A DNA stretch of 64,000 bases from Fennellomyces sp. T-0311 (Eukaryota > Mucoromycota > Mucoromycetes > Mucorales > Lichtheimiaceae), in assembly GCA_025266875.1 (NCBI GenBank), contig JALLLT010000042.1, positions 62,001 to 126,000 of the forward strand. Reading direction: 5' to 3'. The notes below the pieces were generated by a model that was not told the origin of the DNA, made no database searches, and was given only the letters and a program-made list of their open reading frames with translations. Of the stretch, positions 34,778 to 45,826 are shown piece after piece. Every line of letters starts with the position of its first letter. Positions within the stretch are counted from its first letter, which is position 1. The translations under genes were made by a program, and so were the position numbers.

Positions 34778-35959
34778 TTATTCATCATTTGCATCACCAT
34801 GATGGGATGATTCGGCATCACTATCAGCACCAGGGTTGGTAAGTCGCCCATTGATTAAATTCAAGAGCGATTGGTTCGTCCTGGTGAGCTCGTCAACTCT
34901 TCTCATAAGCGCGACGTGCTGGCGTTCTTGGTCATCATTCTCCAGTCGATGACGCTGAGCAACTCTCTGCTCAAATTCAAACAGATCGGATCGTCGTTCC
35001 ATCCGATCCAAATCACGATCTTCGCGCATTCGTGACAAGAAGTCGAAGTTCACCCTTTCAACCATTTGCTCGAAGTTGGTAATGTTACTTTCGAGCACAC
35101 GTTGTACCTCTTCAACGTCCAGCACTGTTCGGCGACCACAGCCAATTCCGGGGCGCGCAGATAGCATAATGCGGGAACCGCAGGTACATGTTGCCGTAGG
35201 TGTTTGTATGGGTGCAGGGGCCGGGGTAGGAGTGGAAGTGGATGCAGGAGCGGGAGTAGGTGTAGGTGTAGGAGTAGGAGTGAATGTGGGTGTGGGTGTG
35301 GGAGCTGGAGTAGGTGTAGGCGCAGGAGTAGGTGTTGGTGATGTCGGCCTTTGCATTGGCATCTTGTGAACTTCACCTTCACTGTCCTCTTCTCTGGCAC
35401 TCTCATCTTGCTGCTGCTGCTCTTCCTCTCGGCGCAAGTACACAGTCATGTCTCCAGTATGATTGATATTCATAGTTTCAATCACGACATGAGGATGCGT
35501 GGCCACATCATTTTTCAATATCTGACCAACTGTATCGTAATACACCCAGTCGATCATCGGATGGGTGCCACCTATACCACTTGCACCTACACGATTCCTT
35601 TCGTCCTTGTATTTTTTTGCAAAGCTTTTCCACTTGTCTTGGACGCGTGAAAGATTAACGAGTCCAAGAAAGCCAGCAACGTCGAAGGGAGGATTCTCTA
35701 ATTGCTAATAATCAGTGCGTATTCTTTCCTTCAGTTGCTCCAAAATGTTGCCCCAGATTCGGTTTCGGACGTTTGGATCTTGGTGATCCTGCAGGCGATC
35801 GTAATGTGTACCCAGCAATTGCAAAAGAATGCCAACTGCTTCTTCGGGCCAAGTGATGTTTGGATCGCTATTAGGTGCTGGACTTCTTGTAGTTGCACGG
35901 GTTTCATTAAGACTGAATACTCCTGTGCCTGGAACATGGTTATTTCGTCGGGGAGGCAT
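34778..35959 (-). CDS. Harbinger SANT-like partner of H4, single TAG in a leaky context
   Basis: The frame runs from ATG 35959 (MPPRRNNHVPGTG) to 34778 with one TAG at 35705-35707. Before it lies the first part of the SANT-like domain (NITWPEEAVGILLQLLGTHYD to QLKERIRTDY). After it come QLENPPFDVAGF, the rest of the domain (RVQDKWKSFAKKYKDERN), a Pro/Thr repeat (PTPTPAPTPTP) and a coiled coil. The stop codon is followed by CAATTA, matching the CARYYA readthrough consensus. I see no splice pair that removes the stop. Either it is a CAG to TAG mutation, or readthrough makes an 84-residue and a 393-residue form. The H5 homologue has no such stop. Confidence 0.75.
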
Positions 35960-36306
35960 TGTCAAAATGTACTTTCAGAATAAAGATAAAGCAATAGTCA
36001 ACTGTGTAGGCAAAACTGTTTATTGAGATGATCAAAATGGGTATGGCACACTTTAGCAATGCCAAAAATGGTCATAAGGAGGCAGAAAACCCTGGTCAAC
36101 ACCCGGGTTTTTCGCTGTCGCTATCCATATTGAGATACTAAAGTGACTTCAAGTGTACACAGCGTAGAGAGGTAAGTATTTGCAGTAGTACGGTGGCGGC
36201 ACTTTAGATTACCAAAAAGCGTATTACGGAAAAAGGTAGTTGCCAAAAAGCGTATTACAGCAAAAGGCTAAAAAAAATTTAATTGCATCGGTGTGAGCAT
36301 CCATTA

Positions 36307-36600
36307 TGTCATGATTCCTATATATGTACTTCTTGCCCTATGTCCTACTTAACTATAACCTCTCAACTCTGTCCATAATTCCTTCTCCGTCATTCTCTCA
36401 GGTTCACTCTTGTTTGTCATTCAGTTAGCCATAGCGTAGATCGTTGTGTTGCCTATTTGAGAATAGCTATAAAAAGGCCAGTTGGCCAATAATAAATCAA
36501 GGTCGTTTTTTCGTCTCTTACTCTGATTTTTGTGAAATACGGTCGTTTAGTGTGGATAGAGTTTGGTGATAGTCTTACTAATTCGACGTATTATTTTTCT
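36307..36600. mobile_element. candidate solo LTR between H4 and H5 (294 bp)
   Basis: It begins TGTCATGATTCC and is flanked by CATTA (36302-36306 and 36601-36605). TATAAAAAGG near 36469, AATAAATC near 36491 and CGTCTC near 36511 follow the plan of the other LTRs. The 3' end is CT instead of CA. Taking it out leaves H4 and H5 abutting on one shared ATT. Confidence 0.65.
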
Positions 36601-36815
36601 CATTAGGTCCTCACAAGGTGACGAATTAACGCCGCTGAGAATAAATTGAGGTTGACCAAAAAAGGAATTGATACTACTTTTGGTAAACAAGAAAAATCAG
36701 TCTGTTCTCGTTGATCACGTGTATCATTGAAGAGCGGAGACAGATTGGCAGTTTTCTTAAACTACCCTGCACGTGCTACGACGCGTTCTTTAGAACCTCT
36801 TTTTCCCATTTACAA

Positions 36816-38572
36816 ATGAGCGACCCCCAAGATGTTGCAGCCACAATTTCCACACTTGCCATTGAATCACAGATGGCTTTTCAGAAGTTCCAAGATTTTT
36901 TGGATCAGGAGACCCAGTTTGACCGTGAAAGGAAGCTGCAGGAGGAGCAACATCGCCTTCGATTGTTGCGCTACGACGAAGAATACGAGCTGTTACTGCA
37001 AGAAGAAGAAGAACTAGAGGACGCCCATCTCGCTTGCATACGTAGCACGTTCGATGTCATCGATCGCATTCCGATCCAGAGAATTTCCGAGCTGATTCTT
37101 CAGTCCACGCTCAAAATCAGGCTCGTTTATCATGACATCTTTTACGAGATCTTCCAGTCGTCCCCTGTGTTTGTTACTTCGGTACAAATGCCGCAAAGGA
37201 CGCCGCGAGCATATGAATCACGACGCTGGTGGACTGTCAGACACCCAGAATTGAGCGATAATACTGAGGGGCGCAAGAGATTCAAGGCTCACTACCGCAT
37301 TACTCGGTCAGCCTTCGAACGGCTAGTCAATGAGCTGTCATCCGACGAAGAATACACTGGCAGCATTCAGAAGAGTGGATATCCCATTAATATCCAAGTT
37401 GCAGTGGTACTTTGGCGATTCGCGAATTCCCATTTTGGCTTTCGTTTGATGAATGAAACACTGGGTATTACTGACGGTTCGTTGAACAACTTCACGAACC
37501 GTTTCAACAATGCGATGGTGCGTCTCGGTGAGCGAATCATCACATGGCCCACGAACGATCTCGAACGTACAAGAGCCATTGCTCAAGGGTTTTTAGACAA
37601 AGCTACCCGAAACAGCCCGCGCCTTCCTCGCGTCATAGGAGCTATGGACGGTAAGCTTGTGGTTATACAAAAGCCCAGCAAACATGGAGACATGTATGTC
37701 GATCGCAAAAGCAATGCGTCCCTCTCCTTATTGGCTGTCTGTGACAGTGACACCCGCTTTCTTTTTGTGAAAACTGGTGAATCAGGTAAGTAAAACTGCT
37801 TTCAATTATTGTATAAATAGCTGATAATTGTTACAATAACAGGTCGTGTACATGACGCGCGTGCATTCAGATCCAGCAACCTTTTTCAAAACCTGGTCGA
37901 AATGCCCGAGACCGTCTGTTTAGATGGCACTTACATAATTGCTGGTAATGTACTGATTGTAGTTAAGTAGCAAGTTTATGAATAGTTTATATACCAGACT
38001 CTGCCTTTCCTTTGATGTCAAAGGTTATTCCTGGATTTGCGCGCCGTACTCGAAATGAGAGAGAAAAGGCGTTCAACAAGATCCATTCCAGCACCAGAAT
38101 GACAATTGAACACGCATTCGGTGCTCTGACGAGTCGCTGGCGTACCTTGTGGAAGCATTTGTACATGAACAGCGTGCAAAGAATGGCGAAAGCCATTTAT
38201 GCATGCTGTGTACTTCACAACATTTGCTTGAATGAGAACGACGTCGAGGAAGAAGCATCTGAAGAGGAAACGCGGCGGTTGATCGGACGGTATGAGGCAT
38301 TTGTCGATGATAATTCACAATCATCCGAGGACCAAAGCGATGATGTATCTGTGGAACCTTTGCCTCCAACCACACGTATTCCTACTCGAGAGGCTAATCA
38401 GCAGCGGACTGATCTGTATATCAGACAACGCATGAACATGTTTCGAGAGCAGGGTAGACGTGTGCGCCAAGAACTTATGGATATGCTTGTTCCACCCAGA
38501 GCGACTCCTAATCGAGGTCCCCGAGCGCCACGAACGCGAAGACATAATGCAAGAAGAACACGGCCATATTAG
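36816..38572 (+). CDS. Harbinger transposase of H5, intact
   Basis: Exons 36816-37785, 37843-37944 and 37998-38572 give 548 residues. The start MSDPQDVAATIS was chosen over a longer in-frame extension because it is the first ATG after the promoter region; the upstream ORF extension lacks family-like sequence. A Glu-rich coiled coil (residues about 40-75) precedes HYRITRSAFERLVNELS and GYPINIQVAVVLWRFAN. The catalytic set is D in VIGAMDGKLVVIQKP, D in YIIADSAFPLMSK and E in MTIEHAFGALTSRWRTL. The basic C-terminus (RAPRTRRHNARRTR) may act in nuclear import. Introns are 57 and 53 nt. It pairs with the SANT protein at 38970-40286. Confidence 0.92.
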
Positions 38573-38969
38573 TCTTGAGGTAAGTCATTGCAATATGATG
38601 TACGTTCTTGAACTCTTGAATGCAAAATAAAGAGATCTCTACAACTACAGTTACAGTTGCTTTTGGTTTAATTTTATGCATGCTGATTGACTATATTTTT
38701 TTGACAGCATCGCTTTGTTCCGCTCCTTTTAGATGTCGCATATATCTCATATAAATACTATATACGCTACCCATTATTTCACACAAAGGTCCTGATAACT
38801 TATAAGACCACAACCAGTTAAGTTCACCCTCTTATCTAGGTATACTTCCAATAACCAAATATACAACCAGTCATCAGAAGGTAGAATCGAATGCAGCCAA
38901 ACATGACATACTTTCTTACCTACCTACCTTAACACTTACCATCTATAATAGCAAATTTTATTCATCAGC

Positions 38970-40286
38970 TTAATCTTCATCACCACGCCCCTCCTCTTCA
39001 TCACTGGTGGCGGATGACACGGCAGTTACTTGGTCTGAGTATCCCTGCGCAACTTCCAACAGTCGGTGGTTGACCGCCAAGAAACGGTCGAAGTACTGAA
39101 GGCCCTCGCGATGGCGTCGCTCTTGTGCTTCGCGGTCTTCTTGACGACGTCGTTCGAACTCCTCGTTCTCTTCTCGGCGGCGTCGCTCGAGTGCCTCGAA
39201 GGCGTCTTCCCGGCGTCGTTGAGACCTGGCCTCGTACTCTAAGAGGTCCGCCTTCCTCTTGCGACGGTCGGTCTCGATGATACCACGGATGCGATCCTCA
39301 TGCATCATCAACGCCGACATGGTGTTGTTGTAGAACTCTCGGTTTGTTGCCGAGATGTTCTCTCTAACCGAGTCGACATCCACAATGCTGTATCGACCAC
39401 GCCCAAGCCTTGGTTGAGCAGCAGCAACTGTAGCTGATGCAGGCTCCTGGGCAAATGGTGCTGGGGTTGGTGCTGGGGTTGGTGCTGGGGTTGGTGTTGG
39501 TGATGAGGGTGGAGGAGTTGGGGTATGGCGCGAAGGGTTCGGCACTTCCGTAACCTCGGCGTCAGCATCCTCTTCGTCAGACGGTTCGTGACGTGCAAGG
39601 ACCCTCATGTCACTCCTTCCGGTGGCGCCAATGTCCATCGATTCGATTGATATTTCGGAATGAATCGATGGATCATCCCTGGTGATCTTGCCGATATCGT
39701 CATAGTACTCCCATATGATACGGGGATCTGTACCACCGATACTGGTTAAGCCGAACCAGTTACGAATGGTCGTGTACGTGGACTTCAGCTCCTTCCACTT
39801 GCTTCTGACTTTGTTCATGTCGATGGCCTGGAGGAAATGACGGTAGTAAGCCACTTGCTCGGGCCTTTCGCGGCTATCTTCCATGATCATCTCTTTAAGA
39901 TCCTCATAGAAGCTGTTCCAGAGCTCAACTCGAAGCAGGTCATCCTTGCAGTTCAAGAAGGCAGTGTATCGAAGCTTCATAAGATCGACAAGAGCCCCAA
40001 TGGTATCTGGACTCCAACTAATGCGGGCATTTCCTCCCACAGGCCCATAAATGTCTGGAAGGTCAGGCCGCACGCGCATGTCGTCGACGTCCGTCTCCAC
40101 AGTGACGTTCGTCTCCACAGTGCTAGCCCGAGGTGGTACCTCATGGATGGGCTCGGGATTGCTAGTAGGAGTAATGGTGGCTGCAGTTGTTGCAGATGGT
40201 GGGGTTACCGTCGGCACGTCCTCATTGAGAACAAACCGATTCATTCCAGGAAGCGTTGGGTTAAATGGTTGAATGCGTCGCGACAT
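38970..40286 (-). CDS. Harbinger SANT-like partner of H5, intact
   Basis: This single-exon gene of 438 residues starts MSRRIQPFNPTLPGMN. A Thr/Pro-rich N-terminus is followed by the Myb/SANT-like domain (residues about 88-190: ISWSPDTIGALVDLMKLRY, then VRSKWKELKSTYTTIRNWFG). Then comes an acidic patch, a Pro/Thr repeat (PTPTPAPTPAP) and a long Arg/Glu coiled coil (RRREDAFEALERRRREENEE). The protein ends in an acidic tail. In known Harbinger systems such a partner recruits the transposase to the ends and helps import. No defect is seen. The coiled coil suggests dimer formation. Confidence 0.88.
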   Translation of the reverse strand: MSRRIQPFNPTLPGMNRFVLNEDVPTVTPPSATTAATITPTSNPEPIHEVPPRASTVETNVTVETDVDDMRVRPDLPDIYGPVGGNARISWSPDTIGALVDLMKLRYTAFLNCKDDLLRVELWNSFYEDLKEMIMEDSRERPEQVAYYRHFLQAIDMNKVRSKWKELKSTYTTIRNWFGLTSIGGTDPRIIWEYYDDIGKITRDDPSIHSEISIESMDIGATGRSDMRVLARHEPSDEEDADAEVTEVPNPSRHTPTPPPSSPTPTPAPTPAPTPAPFAQEPASATVAAAQPRLGRGRYSIVDVDSVRENISATNREFYNNTMSALMMHEDRIRGIIETDRRKRKADLLEYEARSQRRREDAFEALERRRREENEEFERRRQEDREAQERRHREGLQYFDRFLAVNHRLLEVAQGYSDQVTAVSSATSDEEEGRGDED

Positions 40287-40501
40287 TTCGAAAGAGAATA
40301 GAATGATGAAGAAAGCGAAGTTTATTGTGCGCGATATGCGTATATAGGTACTTTAGCATTACTAAATTAGGATATGCCAGAGGGAAAAAAACGGGGTAGA
40401 CCCCGTTTTTTTCTTGTTTACCAAAAGTAGTATCAATTCCTTTTTTGGTCAACCTCAATTTATTCTCAGCGGCGCAAATTCGCACCTTGTGAGGACCTAT
40501 T

Positions 40502-41059
40502 GATTGTTGACACTGCACTCGACCAGTAACTTCTCGAACCCGTTATTGTCGATATTCGTTCGGTACTTACCAGTAACCCTACCTCTATCGTTCTTCTTCT
40601 ACCCCTTTCTTTTTACCTACTTCTTATTTTGGGTTTTGTTCCCATCCATTTTTCGTCCATCTCTAAGCACCACATGTGTCAAGTTCTTGAGCTTGGACTT
40701 ATATTTCGGATGCCAACTGCAGTAATATCTAGAAAAAAAAAACTAAATATGTCTCAAAAGAGAAAAAGCTAAAAAGTAAAGTTTAGCAGGAAAAGAACTG
40801 TAGTTTATTGAAAATACGAATGCTCTATATATACCTTATATATTCCAGCTATATATTTCTAGAATCTAAGGGTATTCTGGATAATTACACTAAGGAGAAA
40901 CAGATAGCTATTCTGGTAAGATCTTTTTCTGAACAAGGTCTCGTATTCTGAACAAAAGATTCGTTTCTGGATAATTATTCATTTCTGGGTAATTTTAGGT
41001 TCATACGAACCAATAAGGTTTTACCATTCCAAGTGACCTTAACAGATTATAGTTTTCAG
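40502..41059. other. AT-rich spacer between H5 and the Plavaka-like element
   Basis: No gene was found. Phrases such as TTCTGGATAATTA and TTTCTGAACAA repeat at 40,880-40,990. They could be subterminal repeats of the next element, but no inverted partner was located. Confidence 0.35.
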
Positions 41060-43706
41060 AACCAAAAGTAGCGTAACACTGTTCAAAACAGTTGAAATTG
41101 ATCCTGCTGATATTGATGGCTTTCCTGAACGACATATAGAGGAATTTAGATGCGAAGCTGGAAAAATCTTCTTTTCATACCGGGATATCATAGCACTTTG
41201 TGAGCTTCTTTTCTCGTATAGACCATTCTGGGATCACACGATACTGAACGCTGCAATCGTCACAAGAAATGGTGAGAGGGTGTATACGGACATTTACAGT
41301 GGTAATTGGTGGGAAAATGTTCAGGTACTACTTTATCAATGATTACTTTCTTGGTAAGTGTGCTTACAGATATTTTAGAGAAAGCTCCCAAAAGGGGATG
41401 TTTTACTTGCGATTATGCTGGCTTCGGATCAGGCGGATGTGTCAGCAAATGGACGAGCGAAAGCATGGCCTCTGTACTTAAAGTTAGGTATGTAAAATGT
41501 AGCAGAGGTGGGGTAAATCAAGTTGTATTAAAAGAAACGGGATCGATACGCTAGGGAATACACCGAAAGCCATTAGAAACAAAGATAAAGAGAAAGCAAG
41601 TCGTGTTCTCGCATATTTTCCGGTGATAAAGAAGTCAGCTCGCTACGGAAACCTTGAATGGTATCGCACAGCAAGAAAAGCAGTTTTCCACTATTGTCTA
41701 CGGATTGTATTTGGCCCTCTTGCGAACCATGGAAATGAGATTAAGTAAGAATCTATTGTCTATAGCTCGCAGACAACTAAGCTCTTCTCGGTGGTAAATT
41801 TTTGCCCAGTAGATCTATTTTTTTACGAGGTCCACATAACAAAATTTACAAATGCGTTCCAATGTTGGCGTTCTATACTGCGGATTTACCAGAACAGTAA
41901 GTAATACATACAAATGAAGCTGCTATGTTTAGTATTAAATACGAATTCTACCAGACGATTGTTATCGCTGACAATGAGCGGAAATGCTGCAATGTCGTGT
42001 CCAAGATGTTTTGAATAAACCAGCAATTTTAAGGACTTGCCAGCTAATACGATTCTGTTACGTTCCACAAAGCTTATGAAGGACATGTTCCAACATGCTC
42101 TGGCGCTTGAAAACAATAACCAGCAGGAGGATGCTTATAATATGAGACGTACTTACTCGATGAGTACAGTTAAGGTATCCATATATGTCTTAATGCACCC
42201 ATTGGATATTGAACTATACTAGAACGCTTTTTGGGAAATCCCTGGCTTCGATATATATCGAAGCCTTTTAGTGGATGATCTTCACCAGCTAGGTGGTGTA
42301 TATGAACATCTGGTGAATTGTATAGAACAAAGTATAAAGGAAAAAAGAAATGGAGTGCGATTGATATGGAGAGTGGATGAGAGGTACAGTATTGAGTATA
42401 TTCTTTTTCGGCCGAAAACATGCTACTGAATTCTTCATGTAGAGAATCTCAACTACCGCCGTATCGCAAACTTCGCTAGTTCCATAATGGGTTTTTTCTA
42501 TCAAACCTCCGAAATGTTGCATACGCAGAACTCAAAGATCATATGGCAGTAAGTCGTTGGCTTCAGCAGTGAATTGCTTGCTTTGAAGTAAAACTAGTAT
42601 AATGGCCTTACTTGGATGAATGCAGATATTACTTGTTGTCATCCATGATCTAGTAGATCCTCAATTTATTATATCCATGCGATACTTTATCGATTTTTAC
42701 TTCAGCGTGACTAGTAAGGAGCACACAGATGCCAGTTTGCAGATCGTTCAGGATTCATTGGAGGATTTTCAAAAGTATAGTGCCATATTTGCAAAATACT
42801 CTAAGGTCAGCGATGCTATAAATTGTGTATGTGTGGAGTAATTCAAATGTAACTTTTTATTACTTTATTAGTCTGGTCTGGCATTTCCTAAAAAGCACAT
42901 GCTTTCTAAATATGTTGGCGATATCAGGAACATGGGCTGCATCGATGGCTATAGCACACAGCAATCCGAACATCAGCATAAGAAGGATGCCAAATCTCCG
43001 GCAAAGCGAACCAACAAAAGATATTCGAGTGTTAAACAGGTATCGATAAAATGTATATATATGGATCGGCTAACATTGAATATATCAACTACAGATGGCA
43101 GAGTTTGTACATCGCCGTGATTTGTTATTTGATATGCAGGCTCAAAATTCGCAACCACAGATCGAGAAACCTAATCTAGGGGTACAACCAACCACTCATA
43201 AGCTTATATCGAAGCTAAATCCAAGTTCAATCAATGAACTGTTTGCGAGCCACGTCAACGTTGGCCAGTTTGAGCGGCTAATACGTTCCTTTCTCGATAC
43301 TCGAATGGAAGGACGTAACGCGACGAGAAATTTGTCGAACATGCCCAAACTGGATACAGAAATAGTAAGTTCATTATTTAGACTAAGAATGCGATTAAGT
43401 ACCAACAATGTAAACGAAAGGTCACTCGATACCAAACCCTTATTATTGACGACTATGATGTTGATGGTATTTGTGTCAGAGAGAAAGTTCATGCCCAGGA
43501 AAATTATCATGGACGTGACAGATATGACTATGCGATATTTCGTGATGGAGAAAGCGGGCATATCTCACGGTGGGAAATTTCTATGCAGGAAATATTCAGA
43601 ACTTCAAAACCTGAATATCCCAGTATTCAGATATGCAAAAATCAAATATTTTTTGAACAAAGCTTTGAGGGAGGAAGTGGTTTCAGGGGGTTTTTGGTCA
43701 ACGTAA
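41060..43706 (+). pseudogene. Plavaka-type (CMC) transposase, degraded
   Basis: Ordered Plavaka-like blocks can be read across several frames: FFSYRDIIALCELLFSYRPF, GERVYTDIYSGNWWENVQ and ASDQADVSANGRAKAWPLYL (41,150-41,480). Then GNTPKAIRNKDKEKASRVLA (41,550-41,640), GPHNKIYKCVPMLAFYTADL (41,830-41,890), WEIPGFDIYRSLLVDDLHQL (42,230-42,300) and YSTQQSEHQHKKDAKSPAKR (42,950-43,010). MAEFVHRRDLLFDMQAQ (43,095) follows. Such sets are typical of Plavaka elements described mainly from Basidiomycota. Several introns are evident, and stops at 41,340-41,400 and 41,950-42,160 break the frame. It differs clearly from the A/B transposases. Confidence 0.65.
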
Positions 43707-43775
43707 TCAGTTTAAATTTTTTTTGTTTACTTATCATTGTTGCGAGTTCCTCTTCCCAATTCAATACACACTACA

Positions 43776-44930
43776 ATGAACAATCGGCTAACGAATGTCG
43801 AACAAAACCCTCTTGTTGTATTAATGCAAAGCTTTTCTACAGTTACCTCCTCGCTCCAGTACTTAGCGAATGAAGTTTTTTCACTCCACACGGATGTCAG
43901 CAGCTTGAAAACCACAGTATCGACACTGAAGCAAGAGATTTCGGTTATGTCGACATGAATTCAAGCAGTTGAGCATGAAGTTGTTGAAATGATGTCCAAA
44001 TATAACACCATCAGCGCCAATACTGACGTTCCAGCTATCACAGGTATTGCGGCTGTCAAGCCCTTCAAGGATATAGCTTTCTCTCGAAATTACGCGCATC
44101 CAAAATATGACAACGGTTCCACCAGACAATTTCCTTGGATGCTATACAGGCAACTAGGCAAGAAGATCATGGCACGAAACAAAGGTGCTGAGTATTGGAA
44201 AGAGACATATTTTCTCACGTTCAAGGGCAATGTGGTTCATTACACTATAGCGACAGCACAGAAGGTCCAAACCACTTTGCAACTTTCTGAATCAACGAGT
44301 TGGAACAATCTTAACCCCTAGCAAAAAGAGGCAACCACAGAAGCACCTGAAACCTGCGTTTGTGACCAGTATCTTTTGTCCGCATGCGAAGGTTCCTGGT
44401 GCTCAGTTGCTGATGGTGAATGCTTGGGGGAATACAAAGGAGAGTGCTAGTAAGTGGTGGTCATTTTAGAGTCGAACTTTTTTATGCAAGGGTACAATTG
44501 AACATTAGCGAACAATGATAATGATACATCCAATGAAGTACCCGAAGTATCTTGCGGCGAAGTTTCTGAAGTTCCTGAAGTACCTGCCAACAATGAGAAT
44601 GAGAGCATCAAGATAATGGTGAATCGAGGAATAGCGGTAAGTTTTTCCATTAATGCATTGATTTATTTTGTAGTGGCTTCTTACAGTATGCTGATCAAGC
44701 TATTACGAATGGTAATATCAAATAAACGGAAGCCAAGAAGGCATTTGTAAGTAACGTATTCAAGTATTCTAGTATAATAAATTTTAGATAATGCTGCTCG
44801 CCAAGCAAATTGGGTTGAACAGCGAGTACTACGGCCATGGAACAATATTGAAGGTAAGAAACTCTTGTATACATAAAAGCGTTTCTCTTTTGACCCATGA
44901 AAGTCATCGTTACCACGAATAATCAAGAGG
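43776..44930 (+). pseudogene. coiled-coil accessory gene following the Plavaka-like transposase
   Basis: It starts MNNRLTNVEQNPLVVLMQ and continues as a coiled coil (NEVFSLHTDVSSLKTTVSTL). TGA at 43956-43958 interrupts the frame, which then runs IQAVEHEVVEMMSKYN to ESTSWNNLNP (44321). A basic segment (SKKRQPQKHLKPAFVTS) in the next frame suggests a frameshift near 44,310. Acidic exons follow (SNEVPEVSCGEVSEVPEVPA). The plan of a coiled coil starting MNN resembles the accessory gene of element A. Here it is on the same strand as the transposase. Function unknown. Confidence 0.45.
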
Positions 44931-45055
44931 GGTTACAGAGGCCAAACAAAAGAAAACGAGGCCCTAAACTTACATAGATATTGATCATCATTAGTTTTTG
45001 TACTGTGTATTCCAAATAAAAAAATGACATACGTGCCTCCAAAGCAATAACACAA

Positions 45056-45200
45056 GGCCGAGCAATATTCAAATATTCAGCAAATATTCAGCAAATATTC
45101 ATCCTCTGCTAAATCAAATATTCAAGAAATATTCAGAAAATATTCGAAAGTGGCAATTTTTGAATATTCATATATTTGAATAAAAATTGAATATTTTCTG
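45056..45200. repeat. AATATTC-rich repeat
   Basis: Around eight copies of AATATTC or its complement GAATATT occur within 145 bp, partly as a direct repeat (CAGCAAATATTCAGCAAATATT) and partly inverted. It may be a subterminal region of an element. No gene. Confidence 0.6.
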
Positions 45201-45419
45201 CATAAGAATTTCCCACCATGTCTACGGGCACGTCATCATGTTTTTTAAGGCTGTTTACAAAGGAGCCGCGATAAGTCTATGCTTAGCCAGACGATATTTT
45301 CACACAAATGACGGACCGCACATAACAGGGCTGACAACGGTAGAACCTGGGCTAAATCGATCTTACAGAGGATTGTTCATTTCTTTGGTTCACGATCTTA
45401 TCTAGCCAATTTATATTGT

Positions 45420-45664
45420 TCCAGACTTCAGCAGCGGCAAATTCGACGGCAATGATGCACTATATCGCCGTTACCTTGTAAATACTGATACTGATCATCT
45501 TTCTCGATTCATGGCACCACCTTCTACAGTACCATTGCTTCCATCATTCATTACATGGGAGCATGTTTTGGATGAACACTCAGAAGCTGAGACCGACACT
45601 ACAATAGATGGTGATAATAATACGAGCATCAGCGACATCTCTGAGGACGATCCAATGGTCGAAT
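45420..45664 (+). other. orphan coding-like fragment
   Basis: One frame (DFSSGKFDGNDALYRRYLVN, then an acidic Ser/Asp-rich tail ending DDPMVE) ends in a double stop, TAA TAA. It looks like a last exon. The upstream flank contains TATTGTTCCAG, a plausible acceptor. I recognise no family, and it could be the 3' end of the Plavaka accessory gene or of another lost gene. Confidence 0.3.
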
Positions 45665-45826
45665 AATAATCTAACGTCCCGCCGGGAAACATGTATCCAA
45701 AATCGATGGTGAGAAAAGTGATCATTAATGCTAAGTCCTTTGGGTGACCTCGGATGCTTCTGAGACCAAAATTTTCGTGTTCCTGACACGAAGCGCTTTC
45801 ATTTGATATATATTTTACTTCCTACC

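Larger units (their letters stand above)
32923..36302. mobile_element. PIF/Harbinger transposon H4
   Basis: The left end reads GGGTGCTCACACCGGTGCAA and the right end, inverted, GGATGCTCACACCGATGCAA. The inverted repeats continue through AGCCTTTTGCCGTAATACGC (about 52 bp). ATT flanks both sides (32920-32922 and 36303-36305). It holds an intact transposase (+) convergent with a SANT partner (-) that has a single in-frame TAG. Its right duplication was originally shared with H5. Confidence 0.88.
36605..40498. mobile_element. PIF/Harbinger transposon H5, apparently complete
   Basis: Inverted ends start AGGTCCTCACAAGGTG and match for about 90 bp with one indel and two substitutions. ATT flanks the element (36602-36604 and 40499-40501). 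The transposase (+) and SANT partner (-) are both free of stops and convergent. Nothing I can see would stop it from being autonomous. Confidence 0.92.

Noticed and set aside
34778..35400. Long frames rich in His/Leu/Pro and Gly/Val opposite the Pro/Thr repeat of the H4 partner
   Set aside because: They are shadows of the low-complexity repeat on the real coding strand; the same occurs at 39,308-39,598 in H5.
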